A DNA stretch of 44,232 bases from Lampropedia puyangensis (lineage in GTDB: Bacteria > Pseudomonadota > Gammaproteobacteria > Burkholderiales > Burkholderiaceae_C). Location: contig NZ_STFG01000026.1 in assembly GCF_004833285.1 (NCBI RefSeq), forward strand, positions 1 to 44,232, in the 5' to 3' direction. How positions within the stretch are numbered: the stretch's first letter is position 1; each line of letters starts with the position of its first letter. Position numbers and translations under genes: made by a program. Below the pieces are notes generated by a model that did not search any database, was not told the DNA's origin, and saw nothing but the letters and a program-made list of their open reading frames with translations. Positions 1 through 8,908 of the stretch are shown here, one piece after another.

Positions 1-1879
1 GACCACTATTAGCGTACGTGCTCAGCTTCAGGGCTCCCTGCTCCTGAACATTCACAGTTACCGACTTTTCAAGTAAACCAGGAGCGCTCAAAGTAATCGA
101 AGCCTGCCCCGCAGAGATGCCTTTGATAGTAATTGGTGTGGTAGCGTAGATTTGTCCATCCAATACGGTCAATTCAGAAGGAGTTACAGAGGCGATTTCA
201 GGGTCGCTACTACTGACGGCGATCGTGACGCCACCTTGTGGCGCTGCTTTGGAAAGCAATACCCGCAAGCTGCGGCTGAGCTCCACATTTGTGGTGAGGT
301 TGCCGTTGGGTTCGGTTTGAATCGCGATCGCATCGACCAATACGGAAGCACTGGCCGACTGGTAGCCGCTGGCACTGGCTGCCAGGCTCGTGGTTCCCAA
401 TGCATGGCCTTGTACGTTCAACACCGTTTTGCTTTGCCCTGCAGGAATCGTCACGGAAGCAGGCACAGTGGCGGTACTGGTTTGCTGGGTTGACAATACA
501 ACGGTAAGACCTCCTGCGGGGGCAGGTTCCGTCACTTCCAGCGCAACCTGGGTAGACCCACCAGGAGCCACGACAACGCTGGTGGGCAAAACCAAGGCTT
601 TGCCACGCACAGTGACGGTAGCCAATGCATCGGCATAGCCTTCAGCGCGTGCAGACAATCGCGTTTGGCCATCCACCAAGCCGGTGACTTCAAAGCTGAC
701 ACTTTGCTGGCCAGCAGCAACCAAAACGCTGCTGGGAGCGCTTGCAATAGTGGAATCGGTGTTGACCAATTGCACCGTCAATCCGCCATCCGGTGCTGGG
801 TTTGGCAGTGAGAGCATCAATGGTGTGGGGCGATTCACGCCGATGGTGGGTTTACCGGGCACCAAACTCATTGCGGGCAGTTGAAGCACTTCTACAATGG
901 TTTCTGCCGTGCCCAACTGTGCATGGCTAACCGTGATTTTGGTTTGACCCAAAGCGTTGGCTTGTACTTCAATATCCGCACTGCGCTGGTCTTGTGCAAT
1001 GGTGACGCGGCTGGCCGTAGAGGCTACAGAAGGCACACTACTAGAGACATCCAAAACGATGCCGCCTGCGCCTGCTGGCTGGGCCAAGCCCGCTTGCAAC
1101 AGCGCGACCACACCGGGACTCATGCGCAAACGACTGGGCTCCAGTGCCAAAGGCGCTTGGCCCACCTGCACGATGCCTTGCTGCACGAGGTAGGGAATGC
1201 CTACCAGCCCCCAGATCACCTGCGAGCGGATGGTGCCCGCTGGCACGGCAATGGCGTTGACGGCATTGTCATGGGCACTATTGCCTGCACCAATGGGCGA
1301 CGAGGCCAGATCAATGCTGATGGCCGCTGAGCTGTGGAAGCGAAACTCTGAATTGCGAATCACCGGTGAGGCGTTGTCAATCGCAACCCCTGCGCCGTAT
1401 TCCATCACCACATGTTCCAGCAAGGTGCGGGCGTTGTCTGTGCCAGAGGTGAAGCGCCATTGCCCCCAGTCGCCAGGGGCGGGATTGGCATTGGCTGATG
1501 TAATGGTGATCGGTGCTTGTGCGTTGCCTTGTGCTTGCAAGGCTCCACGCTTGAGGGTAAAGCTGGCATTGGCAGCCATGCGCACGGTCACGCCGGGTTG
1601 CACCGTCAGCAGTGCGCCGTTATCGAGCACCACGTCCCCTTGCAAATCGTAAGGTGAGTTTTGTGTCGTCCAAGTGGTATTGCCGGTGATCGTGCCAGTG
1701 ACAGGGGTCGTCGCCAAAGCGTTACCTGTGCCTGCCATCAAAGTAACGGCTAGCAGCATGAACATGCCTATCCATATCTGACGCAAAAGCAACGGCAACA
1801 GGCTGCCTTGTGACTGAGTCGATGCAAGAGGCTGGGCTGCACATGCGGCCCTCGATGCGGTGGATAGGGATTCCCTCAT
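1..1879 (-). CDS. Secreted repeat surface protein, C-terminus outside window
   Basis: An open frame without stops runs from an ATG at 1879 to the left edge, giving about 626 residues; the C-terminus is missing. A GAGAG sequence precedes the start at suitable spacing. Residues about 28-52 form a hydrophobic stretch ending in NALA, consistent with a signal peptide after a long n-region. Residues about 55-270 contain short beta-like phrases (DGALLTVQPG-like, ITITSANA, GDWGQWRF, VVMEYGAG) that resemble a right-handed beta-helix domain. After that come Ig-like segments of about 85-90 residues with recurring features such as PAPDGGLTVQL, PAPAGGLTVVL and AAPQGGVTIAV, each followed by a PSSV/PASV-type phrase. 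Third gene of an operon with the rhodanese-like and giant surface genes (70-bp gap). Probably exported; the exact function is not recognisable. Confidence 0.8.
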   Translation of the reverse strand, partial: MRESLSTASRAACAAQPLASTQSQGSLLPLLLRQIWIGMFMLLAVTLMAGTGNALATTPVTGTITGNTTWTTQNSPYDLQGDVVLDNGALLTVQPGVTVRMAANASFTLKRGALQAQGNAQAPITITSANANPAPGDWGQWRFTSGTDNARTLLEHVVMEYGAGVAIDNASPVIRNSEFRFHSSAAISIDLASSPIGAGNSAHDNAVNAIAVPAGTIRSQVIWGLVGIPYLVQQGIVQVGQAPLALEPSRLRMSPGVVALLQAGLAQPAGAGGIVLDVSSSVPSVASTASRVTIAQDQRSADIEVQANALGQTKITVSHAQLGTAETIVEVLQLPAMSLVPGKPTIGVNRPTPLMLSLPNPAPDGGLTVQLVNTDSTIASAPSSVLVAAGQQSVSFEVTGLVDGQTRLSARAEGYADALATVTVRGKALVLPTSVVVAPGGSTQVALEVTEPAPAGGLTVVLSTQQTSTATVPASVTIPAGQSKTVLNVQGHALGTTSLAASASGYQSASASVLVDAIAIQTEPNGNLTTNVELSRSLRVLLSKAAPQGGVTIAVSSSDPEIASVTPSELTVLDGQIYATTPITIKGISAGQASITLSAPGLLEKSVTVNVQEQGALKLSTYANSG

Positions 1880-1949
1880 GAACTTGCTCTCTTTATTCAA
1901 TGGTCTTATGGCGGTCAGGCCTTGTTATTTCTGCAGCGGGGCCATCGCT

Positions 1950-2999
1950 TTACAAAGCACCACAAGCGCGCTGTAAGGATTGCGCCGCAGTGACCTGTAT
2001 TTCATGGTTTTGTTGAACAAAGGCCTCGTAAGCGGGCCAACCACCTTCCAGTACGTAGATAGGTGTCGAATGCGTAGCCTGAATGCCAGAGATAGATGCT
2101 TTAGATCCAGCTTTTACTGCTGCTGACTGCAACTGTTGCTCCAACGCTTGGGAGGTCAGCCCATCAGCTAACACAATCAATGGCGACGACAATGCAGTGG
2201 TAGTGTTTGCAGAAGTCAACTTGGCCTGTTGTTGCCTCAAAACAGTGGCTAAGCTGCCGAGACTTTGGCTTTGTTTTGCACTCCACTGCAGCGCAGCTGG
2301 CATTGGTAGCTCATTGGCGTGTTCTTTTGCTTGTGTCGCACTGATGGCCAGGTGCCATTGCTGGCCTTGCATCAAACTCTGTACCCATTGCGCAGGGGTG
2401 ATTGAGCGCACATAAGCGGTAGAAACCAACCCAGCTGCTTCTAAAAAAGCAGGCGCACCGCCTCGCACCGATTGCACTTGACTAAAGCCTTGACGCTGCA
2501 AGTCTTCGCAAACGGCCAGTAGTGTTGGATCATCCAGCCCAGTGCCTAGCAAAACAACATTTTGTCCCTTTAAAAAAGAGCGCTGCGGGAGGTCTCGCAG
2601 CGAAACCTCTAAAGCATGAGGAACGTAGTCACGCTTGGCTGCAAAAGGGCGAACATCCACCAGTGTCATATTGCCACTGGACTGCTCCAGCGCTTGTTTG
2701 ATGTCCATCGCCTCAACAGAGCAACCGGCAATACGATTCGGTTGAACGGGTTGTGCTGGTTGGGCTTTAGGCCACACCATCGCTTTGGTGTCTTGTGGAA
2801 GATAGTCACTGGCCTGGCACGAGGCGCTTAACGCTTCCAAGGCGCCCGCAGTGACAGACTCTGAAACAACCACTCCCGATGTTGATGAAGCAACGGCAGC
2901 GTTTGGCGGGTTCTGCGCTTGTGCCGCTGCCATTCCCACCGCACTCAAACACACCGATACGACGAGCCAACGTGCATTCCATGTACATGCTTGCATCAT
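1950..2999 (-). CDS. Secreted tandem rhodanese-like protein lacking active-site cysteines
   Basis: About 349 residues with an N-terminal signal peptide (hydrophobic WLVVSVCLSAVGMAAAQAQ). Two rhodanese-like folds follow. The first, about residues 95-190, has LVDVRPFAAKRDYVPHA and a VRGGAPAFLEAAG end. The second, about 200-335, ends in IYVLEGGWPAYEAF. In active rhodaneses a cysteine opens the loop after the central strand; here the loops read LLGTGLDDPT and IVLADGLTS, so neither domain has it. A GTG lies two codons upstream at 3005, but an AAGGTGG ribosome site fits the ATG at 2999 (or 2996). The gene starts 9 bp after the stop of the giant surface gene, so it is co-transcribed and perhaps translationally coupled. 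It may be a periplasmic binding or chaperone-like partner of the surface proteins; that is inference. Confidence 0.8.
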   Translation of the reverse strand: MMQACTWNARWLVVSVCLSAVGMAAAQAQNPPNAAVASSTSGVVVSESVTAGALEALSASCQASDYLPQDTKAMVWPKAQPAQPVQPNRIAGCSVEAMDIKQALEQSSGNMTLVDVRPFAAKRDYVPHALEVSLRDLPQRSFLKGQNVVLLGTGLDDPTLLAVCEDLQRQGFSQVQSVRGGAPAFLEAAGLVSTAYVRSITPAQWVQSLMQGQQWHLAISATQAKEHANELPMPAALQWSAKQSQSLGSLATVLRQQQAKLTSANTTTALSSPLIVLADGLTSQALEQQLQSAAVKAGSKASISGIQATHSTPIYVLEGGWPAYEAFVQQNHEIQVTAAQSLQRACGAL

Positions 3000-3008
3000 G
3001 GCCACCTT

Positions 3009-6000
3009 TTATCGCTGCGCAGCGCGCCAGAATCCAGCACGCTGTACACGTTTTGCGCCAAAGAGCATCGCCAGAGCCAACAACAGTAAACCCAACTTGG
3101 TGTTCACAGGGACTTGCACTGGGGTTTCAGGCGCAGGCAATGGGCCAGTTTGAATCACCGGACCGCCTGGATCACGGATGATCCCGTTGGCCGTGAGATC
3201 GTCATCTCCCCAGCCCCCATCCGTGATGGTGAAGCTGATCGCCCTGCCAACGATTTTGAGGTTTTGCGGTGGATACCAGATGCTGCGACCTCGCGAAGTT
3301 GGCGTTGGACCATACTTGAGATAACCCGTGATATTGAGCAGGTTTGGCCATTCAGTGGTCACGGTGACGGTGCTGCCCGGGTCACAGCCGATCAACTCAA
3401 AATCAAACACACCATGCGGGAACAGCAGCATCTGCAGGATAGGCACAACGCCTTCTGGACGTTTAATGGCTGTGTTTTCAGGATTAAAACGACATTGCGC
3501 ACCGCCACCCACAATGCTGGATTTCACAATGCCTGTCCCCGTTGGAGTTGCGCCTGTGAAGAGACGGTTATCAGCACTTGGAATTGCGGAGTTGGTCAAT
3601 CCAAACTGCACCGTTTGCTGAGCGCCTGCTGTGCTTGCAGTGGCTGTCCATGAGCCAGCCACTGGATTGGCTACCATCAGAGGCGATGAAGCAAGGCCTT
3701 GTGTATTGGTTTGCACTGTCACGGTAGTCAGGTTCCCTGCGAACAAGGCACTGGCCCCACTTACAGGCAAGCTAAACACCACCGCCCGATCAGCCAATGC
3801 TTGGCCGTTGGCATCGGTAACCAGCACTTGCAAGGCTTGTGCAAACCCCGTATTAACCGTGGCCGTTTGACCGTCACCCGCTTGACTTTGCAGCACAATC
3901 ACAGGCACAGAGACTGGGACGTTACTCAGTGTGAATGTTGCTGCTTGCACGCCATTGGCCACGCGAGCAAACACGACATACTGACCAGCCGTGGCATTGG
4001 CTATTGGTACGGCACTGGTTGCCTCGCCTTGGGCGTTCGTTGTGACCTCTTGCTCATAATGATTTGAACCAAACAGTGCCGAAGCTCCACTGGTAGGTGC
4101 TTCAAAGTGAACGTGAACACCCTCGACTGGCAAACCGGCCGCATCGGTTACACGCACCCGTAAACCTTGTGCAAAGGCACTTTCAATGGTTGCCGTTTGC
4201 TCAAAGCCGCTGACCATTTGCACATTCAATCGAGGTGTGGCAACGGCTGTGTTTTCTAGGCTAAATTGAACCGGAGCCTGTGCATTAACGGTAGAAGCAT
4301 TCACCACGAAGTTACCAACGCTGGCATTGGCTTGCATTTGCGGCGCTTGGGCATAACCTTGTGCGTCTGTGCTCACTTGCGCGGTTGTTTGGCTTCCCCC
4401 AAATACGACACTCGCACCACTATCAGGAGCGGCGAAACTCACCAATTGGCCGGACACCGGCAATCCCTGTGCATCGACCACACGAACGCGCAGAGCTTCG
4501 GCATAAGCCGTATTAACAGGCGTACTTTGCCCATGACCTGTAATGACTTGCAAAGTCCAGACAGGGGTGGCAACGGGAACATTGGTAAACCCAAACTCCA
4601 CTGCTTGCTGAGCGCCTGCTGTGCTTGCAGTGGCTGTCCATGAACCAGCCGTTGCGTTTGCCACCATCAGAGGTGATGTTGCAAGGCCTTGTGTATTGGT
4701 TTGCACTGTCACAGTAGCAAGATCGCCTGCGAACAAGGCGCTGGCCCCACTTGCAGGCAAGCTAAAGACCACGGCCCGATCAGCCAAGGCTTGGCCGTTT
4801 GCATCTGTAACTAGCACTTGCAAGGCTTGTGCAAACTTGGTATTGACCGTGGTCGTTTGGCCGTCTCCGACTTGTGGCTGCAACAAAATATATGGCGCAG
4901 ATATAGCCAAGTTGGTCAACGCGAACTCTACTGGCGCCACAGCCTGGTCGGTCAATGCTTGTGCTGTAAAACTGCCGACCTGCGCATTGGCAGTGAGCAC
5001 TGGAGAGCTGGCAATACCTTGCGCATCGGTGTGCGCCGTCGCTTGCAGGGCACCACCAGCAAACGTTGCGGAAGGCCCCGCTGCAGGCAATACAAAATTG
5101 ACCAGTACACCAGCTACCGGCAGACCCTCTTCATCGCTGACCTTGGCCATGAGCACCTGGCCGAATTCAGAACTCACATGTGTGCTTTGTCCCGATCCCG
5201 CAAAGACGGCAATAGACAACTCGGACGCACCTGGACCCTGCCCATCACTCCAGTGAACAGCTGCCAAGCCCAGCCACCGGCTAATCGCCTGTTGCAATAC
5301 GGCTTGTTGGCTTACCCCTTGCAAGTTCTGGCTTAAGGTGAACGCATCCAGCAGCGCATCCAGCGCAGCATCATGATCTTGGCTATTGAGGGCCTGTTGC
5401 GCCTGCGCAAGCAAATCGGCGATCGCATCCAAAGCTGCTTGTTGCGAGCTCGGCGCATTGGTTATTCCGGCAATGATGCTCAAGGCATGACTCTGAGCTT
5501 CAGCCTGGTCAATGACACGTACAGGGAACTGCCAGCTTTGAACTGCGGTTTGTGTACCGCTATTGACCAGAGCGGATTGCACCACAATGGCCTGCGTTTG
5601 CTCTGGCAATTGCAATTCGGCGATGACGTTTTTGGGCGCGCTTTGGGCTGCCAAGCTTTGACGCCACAGAGCTTTATCGTTGTCGCTTGTCGTGGCTGCA
5701 GGTTGGGCTTGTAAAAGCTTGAGGCTATTACCAAGCTGCGTGGTTAAGTCTAAAACCACATCATCGGCTGAGAGGTTGGTTACTTCTGAGACCAAGCTTA
5801 CGCGTGAGCCTGCCAACATAGGATCAACGATCTTGGGTGCAATCGCTTCTGTGATCTGTTCTTGCAAGAACGCTTTTAGCAAAGCTTGCGAAAGGTTACT
5901 GCCAAGCACATCAAAGCCCGCGATCCACACTTGACCTTGCCCCAAAGCGGTTTGCGCCACGGCCACATTGTCATCAGCAAATAGCAAATGCGTTTGCGTG

Positions 6001-8513
6001 TCATTACTGACCTGGACTGGGCGAGAAGCCCCTACGATGGCAATGGCTTGCCCATCAATACGCACATTGGAGGTATCGCCTGCATACACCGCGCCTAGAC
6101 CTGGCGCCCAGAGGCCTGCAGAAGCGATGGACTCATCATTGGCAGAGCCATCCAGCATCACGCTGACACCCCGCACGGCAGCGGCTTGTATCTCTGTGAG
6201 CATGTCGGCGCTTAAACCTTGGACACTGCCATGTAGCCAGATCACGCTGTGCGCTCCACTGCGCAAGGCCACACGCAAAGCCTGCTCGGTCGTGACAGTG
6301 GTAATGGACTCAGCCACATCACTCAGCGCTTCTTGCGCAGAACTGATTTGCAACTGTGGGCAATCCACTGCATTGCTTGTGCAACCCACATAGAGCAGTA
6401 CACGTGTGCCTTGCCACAAATGTTGTGCCGCCTTGACCGCATCGCCTTGCTCAACGGCGATGCTGATGGTGCGGCTGTTATTGGTGGTAATCGGATCGCG
6501 GGTAGAAGAGCCGATGCTTGCGGTCATGGTTGCGTTTTGAGGATCCTTCGCAGTGACTTCCAACTCCAGCGTCAGCTGCGCTTGGCTATCTGCGGCAAAG
6601 CTGCCGATCGACCAACTGCTGCCTGAGAAGCTGCCAATACTTGCTTGCGATCCTGTGACCTTCAGATTAACTGGTAATCCAACACTCACAGCCGTGGCCT
6701 GCGCATTGGCGGGGCCTTGGTTGCTTGCGGCGATGGTCAATGTGACGGTATCACCGACCTTGGCATTGTCTAGAGAGACACTCAGCGCTATTGCCAAGTC
6801 CGCAGCATCAGTCCCGTTTGAACCCACAGTGGTTTTAGCAAATTGGTAATTTGTCGCACTCATGCCAGCTGTGAGCGCGATACCGGAAATCACCCCAGGC
6901 ATTGCTTGCCCACCGGCGCTGCCAGCCAAGGCAACCCCATCAATAAAGCCCGCCTGTACATCGGCAGCCAAGTGATAGGTTCCAGGCTTTAGGTTGACGA
7001 ACTGGAAACTGCCATCGGCCTCTGTATGTGCAGTGGTTTGTACGTTTTGACCTGTGGTCGTTTCTACACCGGTCAGAACGACGGGAGCACCCCCCATCGC
7101 AGGCTCACCCTCATCACGCACACCATTGCCGTTGACATCACGGTAAACACTACCCGTGATTTGCGCAAACTCCGATTGCGCAAAACCTAACTGGTACTGG
7201 CCTGTCGTGTTGGCATCAAAAATATTGATGTAGTAATGCCACTGAAGGTTGTCATCCCTCTCCTTGGAGAGCCAGGCGTTTTCTGGAGGCAAGATATAGC
7301 CATCAGAACGCCGTACAGCGCCTATGGCTTGACTGCCCCTTGAAGGGTCTGGCACACGGGCATAAGCAAAGCCATTTGCAACAGGCGGGAAGCTCAGCGC
7401 ACTGGTAGCCCCTTGGCTGCTGAGACTGGCACGATCACTTTGATCAAGGACCTCTGTATCGTTGCCGTCGGATTCATACACACGTAGCACGCTGCCATCA
7501 CGCGCCAAAAAATCGCGTATTTGATCGCGGCCAGCCAAATCGACCAATACATCACTGACAAGCGTGTGAGTACGCACGGCACTGAGCAAAGAAGTGACGG
7601 CCCCACCCAAACTGTCAGCATGGGTAAAGCTGGCATCGAACTCCACAAACTTACCAGAAAGAGTGGTCACCATATTCCAGCGACCTGTGGCGGCAGTGCC
7701 GCCATCGACGTCACCAAAGTTCAATAGCAGGCTTTTGCCCGCCGGTTGGTCGCCAACAAACCCACCCAAAATCTCAAAGCCAACCAGCAACCCTTGGTCG
7801 TTTTCTACAATTTTTGGCTGGGCTGATTCAATATGCGTTTTATAAGAAACGCCTGCACCGACGTTTTTAACTCGAACACCTAAGGTAAATGGCTCCGGGG
7901 GCTCAACAGGTGCAGTGAATGGGTCATCGCCATGCACATCGCGCGGCAAGAAATAATCGAGCTCTAATAATGGCTGGGGACGCACTACGATGAATTCTGG
8001 CGTCACCTCGACGGTTTCTGTTTTGCCTTCAATCGTATAAGTGAGCTTGGCGCCGATGTAGTACACCTTGCCCTGCGACTGATCACCGCCCGTACCAGCC
8101 GATGGAATGATGAGCCAGTTAATATCAGCAACCGCTTTTTCGTTGATCGTGCCTGCTGTTAAAGAGTTGACACCCTCTACTCTGTCGGTGCGAAAAAAAA
8201 ATGGCGAACCAACCGCATTAGGATCGGTAGTGGCGTTGATTGGGGTATTGTTTTCATCAAAAAACAATAATTCAATGCTGACGTTTTCGAGTTTCTGATC
8301 GGTCAGGCCATTGGTGATTATCATTCGAGCATCAAATGCTTGACGCTCCAGAGAGAGTTTTTGCTCAATGACGATTTTGACTTCAGCGCACACCGCATCA
8401 GCAGCTTGTGCCAATGCCACACCACATAATTGCCAAAATGCAAAAAACACAAACAGCATCCACGCAAAGCGTTGCCACATCCTGTGCTTTAAAAACACTC
8501 CCTCATCTCTCAT
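3009..8513 (-). CDS. Giant Ig-repeat surface protein with IPTL-CTERM-like tail
   Basis: 1834 residues. The start is taken at the ATG at 8513 because an AAGG ribosome site precedes it; an in-frame GTG at 8579 has none. A signal peptide (WMLFVFFAFWQLCGVALAQA) follows. Domains in order: an N-terminal beta-rich region; an SdrD_B-like segment near residue 452 (RDVNGNGVRDEGEP); a DUF11-like segment at about 570-690 (VGDTVTLTIAASNQGPANA); an unassigned region to about 1085; five Ig-like units of 110 residues (about 1090-1645); a choice-of-anchor-U-like domain at about 1650-1780 (FDFELIGCDPGSTVTV, LKYGPTP, ITDGGWGDDDLTANGIIRD); then PVNTKLGLLLLALAMLFG and basic residues. That tail matches the layout of an IPTL-CTERM sorting signal although the IPTL motif itself is altered. 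Likely an adhesin anchored or processed at the envelope, and the first gene of its operon. Confidence 0.88.
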   Translation of the reverse strand: MRDEGVFLKHRMWQRFAWMLFVFFAFWQLCGVALAQAADAVCAEVKIVIEQKLSLERQAFDARMIITNGLTDQKLENVSIELLFFDENNTPINATTDPNAVGSPFFFRTDRVEGVNSLTAGTINEKAVADINWLIIPSAGTGGDQSQGKVYYIGAKLTYTIEGKTETVEVTPEFIVVRPQPLLELDYFLPRDVHGDDPFTAPVEPPEPFTLGVRVKNVGAGVSYKTHIESAQPKIVENDQGLLVGFEILGGFVGDQPAGKSLLLNFGDVDGGTAATGRWNMVTTLSGKFVEFDASFTHADSLGGAVTSLLSAVRTHTLVSDVLVDLAGRDQIRDFLARDGSVLRVYESDGNDTEVLDQSDRASLSSQGATSALSFPPVANGFAYARVPDPSRGSQAIGAVRRSDGYILPPENAWLSKERDDNLQWHYYINIFDANTTGQYQLGFAQSEFAQITGSVYRDVNGNGVRDEGEPAMGGAPVVLTGVETTTGQNVQTTAHTEADGSFQFVNLKPGTYHLAADVQAGFIDGVALAGSAGGQAMPGVISGIALTAGMSATNYQFAKTTVGSNGTDAADLAIALSVSLDNAKVGDTVTLTIAASNQGPANAQATAVSVGLPVNLKVTGSQASIGSFSGSSWSIGSFAADSQAQLTLELEVTAKDPQNATMTASIGSSTRDPITTNNSRTISIAVEQGDAVKAAQHLWQGTRVLLYVGCTSNAVDCPQLQISSAQEALSDVAESITTVTTEQALRVALRSGAHSVIWLHGSVQGLSADMLTEIQAAAVRGVSVMLDGSANDESIASAGLWAPGLGAVYAGDTSNVRIDGQAIAIVGASRPVQVSNDTQTHLLFADDNVAVAQTALGQGQVWIAGFDVLGSNLSQALLKAFLQEQITEAIAPKIVDPMLAGSRVSLVSEVTNLSADDVVLDLTTQLGNSLKLLQAQPAATTSDNDKALWRQSLAAQSAPKNVIAELQLPEQTQAIVVQSALVNSGTQTAVQSWQFPVRVIDQAEAQSHALSIIAGITNAPSSQQAALDAIADLLAQAQQALNSQDHDAALDALLDAFTLSQNLQGVSQQAVLQQAISRWLGLAAVHWSDGQGPGASELSIAVFAGSGQSTHVSSEFGQVLMAKVSDEEGLPVAGVLVNFVLPAAGPSATFAGGALQATAHTDAQGIASSPVLTANAQVGSFTAQALTDQAVAPVEFALTNLAISAPYILLQPQVGDGQTTTVNTKFAQALQVLVTDANGQALADRAVVFSLPASGASALFAGDLATVTVQTNTQGLATSPLMVANATAGSWTATASTAGAQQAVEFGFTNVPVATPVWTLQVITGHGQSTPVNTAYAEALRVRVVDAQGLPVSGQLVSFAAPDSGASVVFGGSQTTAQVSTDAQGYAQAPQMQANASVGNFVVNASTVNAQAPVQFSLENTAVATPRLNVQMVSGFEQTATIESAFAQGLRVRVTDAAGLPVEGVHVHFEAPTSGASALFGSNHYEQEVTTNAQGEATSAVPIANATAGQYVVFARVANGVQAATFTLSNVPVSVPVIVLQSQAGDGQTATVNTGFAQALQVLVTDANGQALADRAVVFSLPVSGASALFAGNLTTVTVQTNTQGLASSPLMVANPVAGSWTATASTAGAQQTVQFGLTNSAIPSADNRLFTGATPTGTGIVKSSIVGGGAQCRFNPENTAIKRPEGVVPILQMLLFPHGVFDFELIGCDPGSTVTVTTEWPNLLNITGYLKYGPTPTSRGRSIWYPPQNLKIVGRAISFTITDGGWGDDDLTANGIIRDPGGPVIQTGPLPAPETPVQVPVNTKLGLLLLALAMLFGAKRVQRAGFWRAAQR
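3601..3877 (-). repeat. Near-identical direct repeat, copy A (Ig unit 5)
   Basis: This stretch matches 4591-4867 almost base for base, including synonymous positions, at an offset of exactly 990 bp (three 330-bp units). The units between them are much more diverged. This suggests recent duplication or gene conversion between units 2 and 5. Confidence 0.85.
4591..4867 (-). repeat. Near-identical direct repeat, copy B (Ig unit 2)
   Basis: Partner of 3601-3877, 990 bp away in the same orientation. Both encode SGASALFAG, VTVQTNTQGLA and GSWTATASTAGAQQ. Recombination between them would remove three units in frame. Confidence 0.85.
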
Positions 8514-8908
8514 ACTCGAACCTTGTTGGTTACTTTTATTCCAACAATGTGCCAAATTGTTTGAAGTTGATCCAGGCACTCAGACGATTGTTTGCATTCT
8601 CATCCATTGAAAATATTGAACCTTCATAGGAAAAGTCGTTCATCTAAATTTTTAGATTCATCAAATTTGTGGCGTCTTTCCAAATTGATGCGTCTTCGTA
8701 ATGTGATCCAGCGAACAAGATGCGGTATGAATTCGGCGATGCTTATGACAAACATTCGTTTATGCATGAGTTGCACTATCGATAATCGCTGTTATCGGTA
8801 GTTGAGGGGGGGATTGGAGGTGCACCGTACAAGGCGCATTCAAGCGTGAGGCGGAGAAAGTGGCAGCCAAAAGAAAAGTAATTTCCCCACCCCACTGCAC
8901 CTTCTGTG
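8514..8908. other. 395-bp gene-free region between surface operon and helicase
   Basis: It separates the surface operon start (8513) from the end of the UvrD-like gene (8909), so it should hold the surface operon promoter on the minus strand. I could not pick a convincing -35/-10 pair. It contains the inverted repeat at 8775-8802. The short reading frames here have no ribosome sites or recognisable products. Confidence 0.5.
8775..8802. repeat. 11-bp inverted repeat
   Basis: ACTATCGATAA and TTATCGGTAGT flank a 6-base loop (TCGCTG), with one mismatch that could be a G-U pair. No T-run follows on the minus strand, so it is not a standard intrinsic terminator. It could be an operator or an RNA structure downstream of the helicase gene. 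Confidence 0.5.

Larger units (their letters stand above)
3577..5230 (-). repeat. Array of five 330-bp Ig-like coding units
   Basis: Within the giant surface gene, five successive 110-codon units share a pattern: GDGQ- or GHGQ-type start, QALQVLVTDANGQAL-like strand, SGASALFAG, TNTQGLA and an FTN/LTN close. Each ends before a VPVATP-like linker. The units are in register at 330 bp. This is a modular array of the invasin/bacterial Ig-like type, probably forming a stalk. Confidence 0.8.

Noticed and set aside
152-1652. Several plus-strand reading frames of 60-150 aa across the left end
   Set aside because: They run opposite to a continuous minus-strand coding frame with a signal peptide and Ig-like repeats; they have repetitive or odd composition and no ribosome sites.
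8592-8801. Short plus-strand reading frame between the surface operon and the helicase, and a 21-residue tail frame ending near 8787
   Set aside because: No ribosome site, no recognisable product, and a stop codon closely precedes the second frame; could be a gene remnant but cannot be supported.
8775-8802. Intrinsic terminator for the UvrD-like gene
   Set aside because: The stem is present but no T-run follows it on the minus strand, so it was listed only as an inverted repeat.
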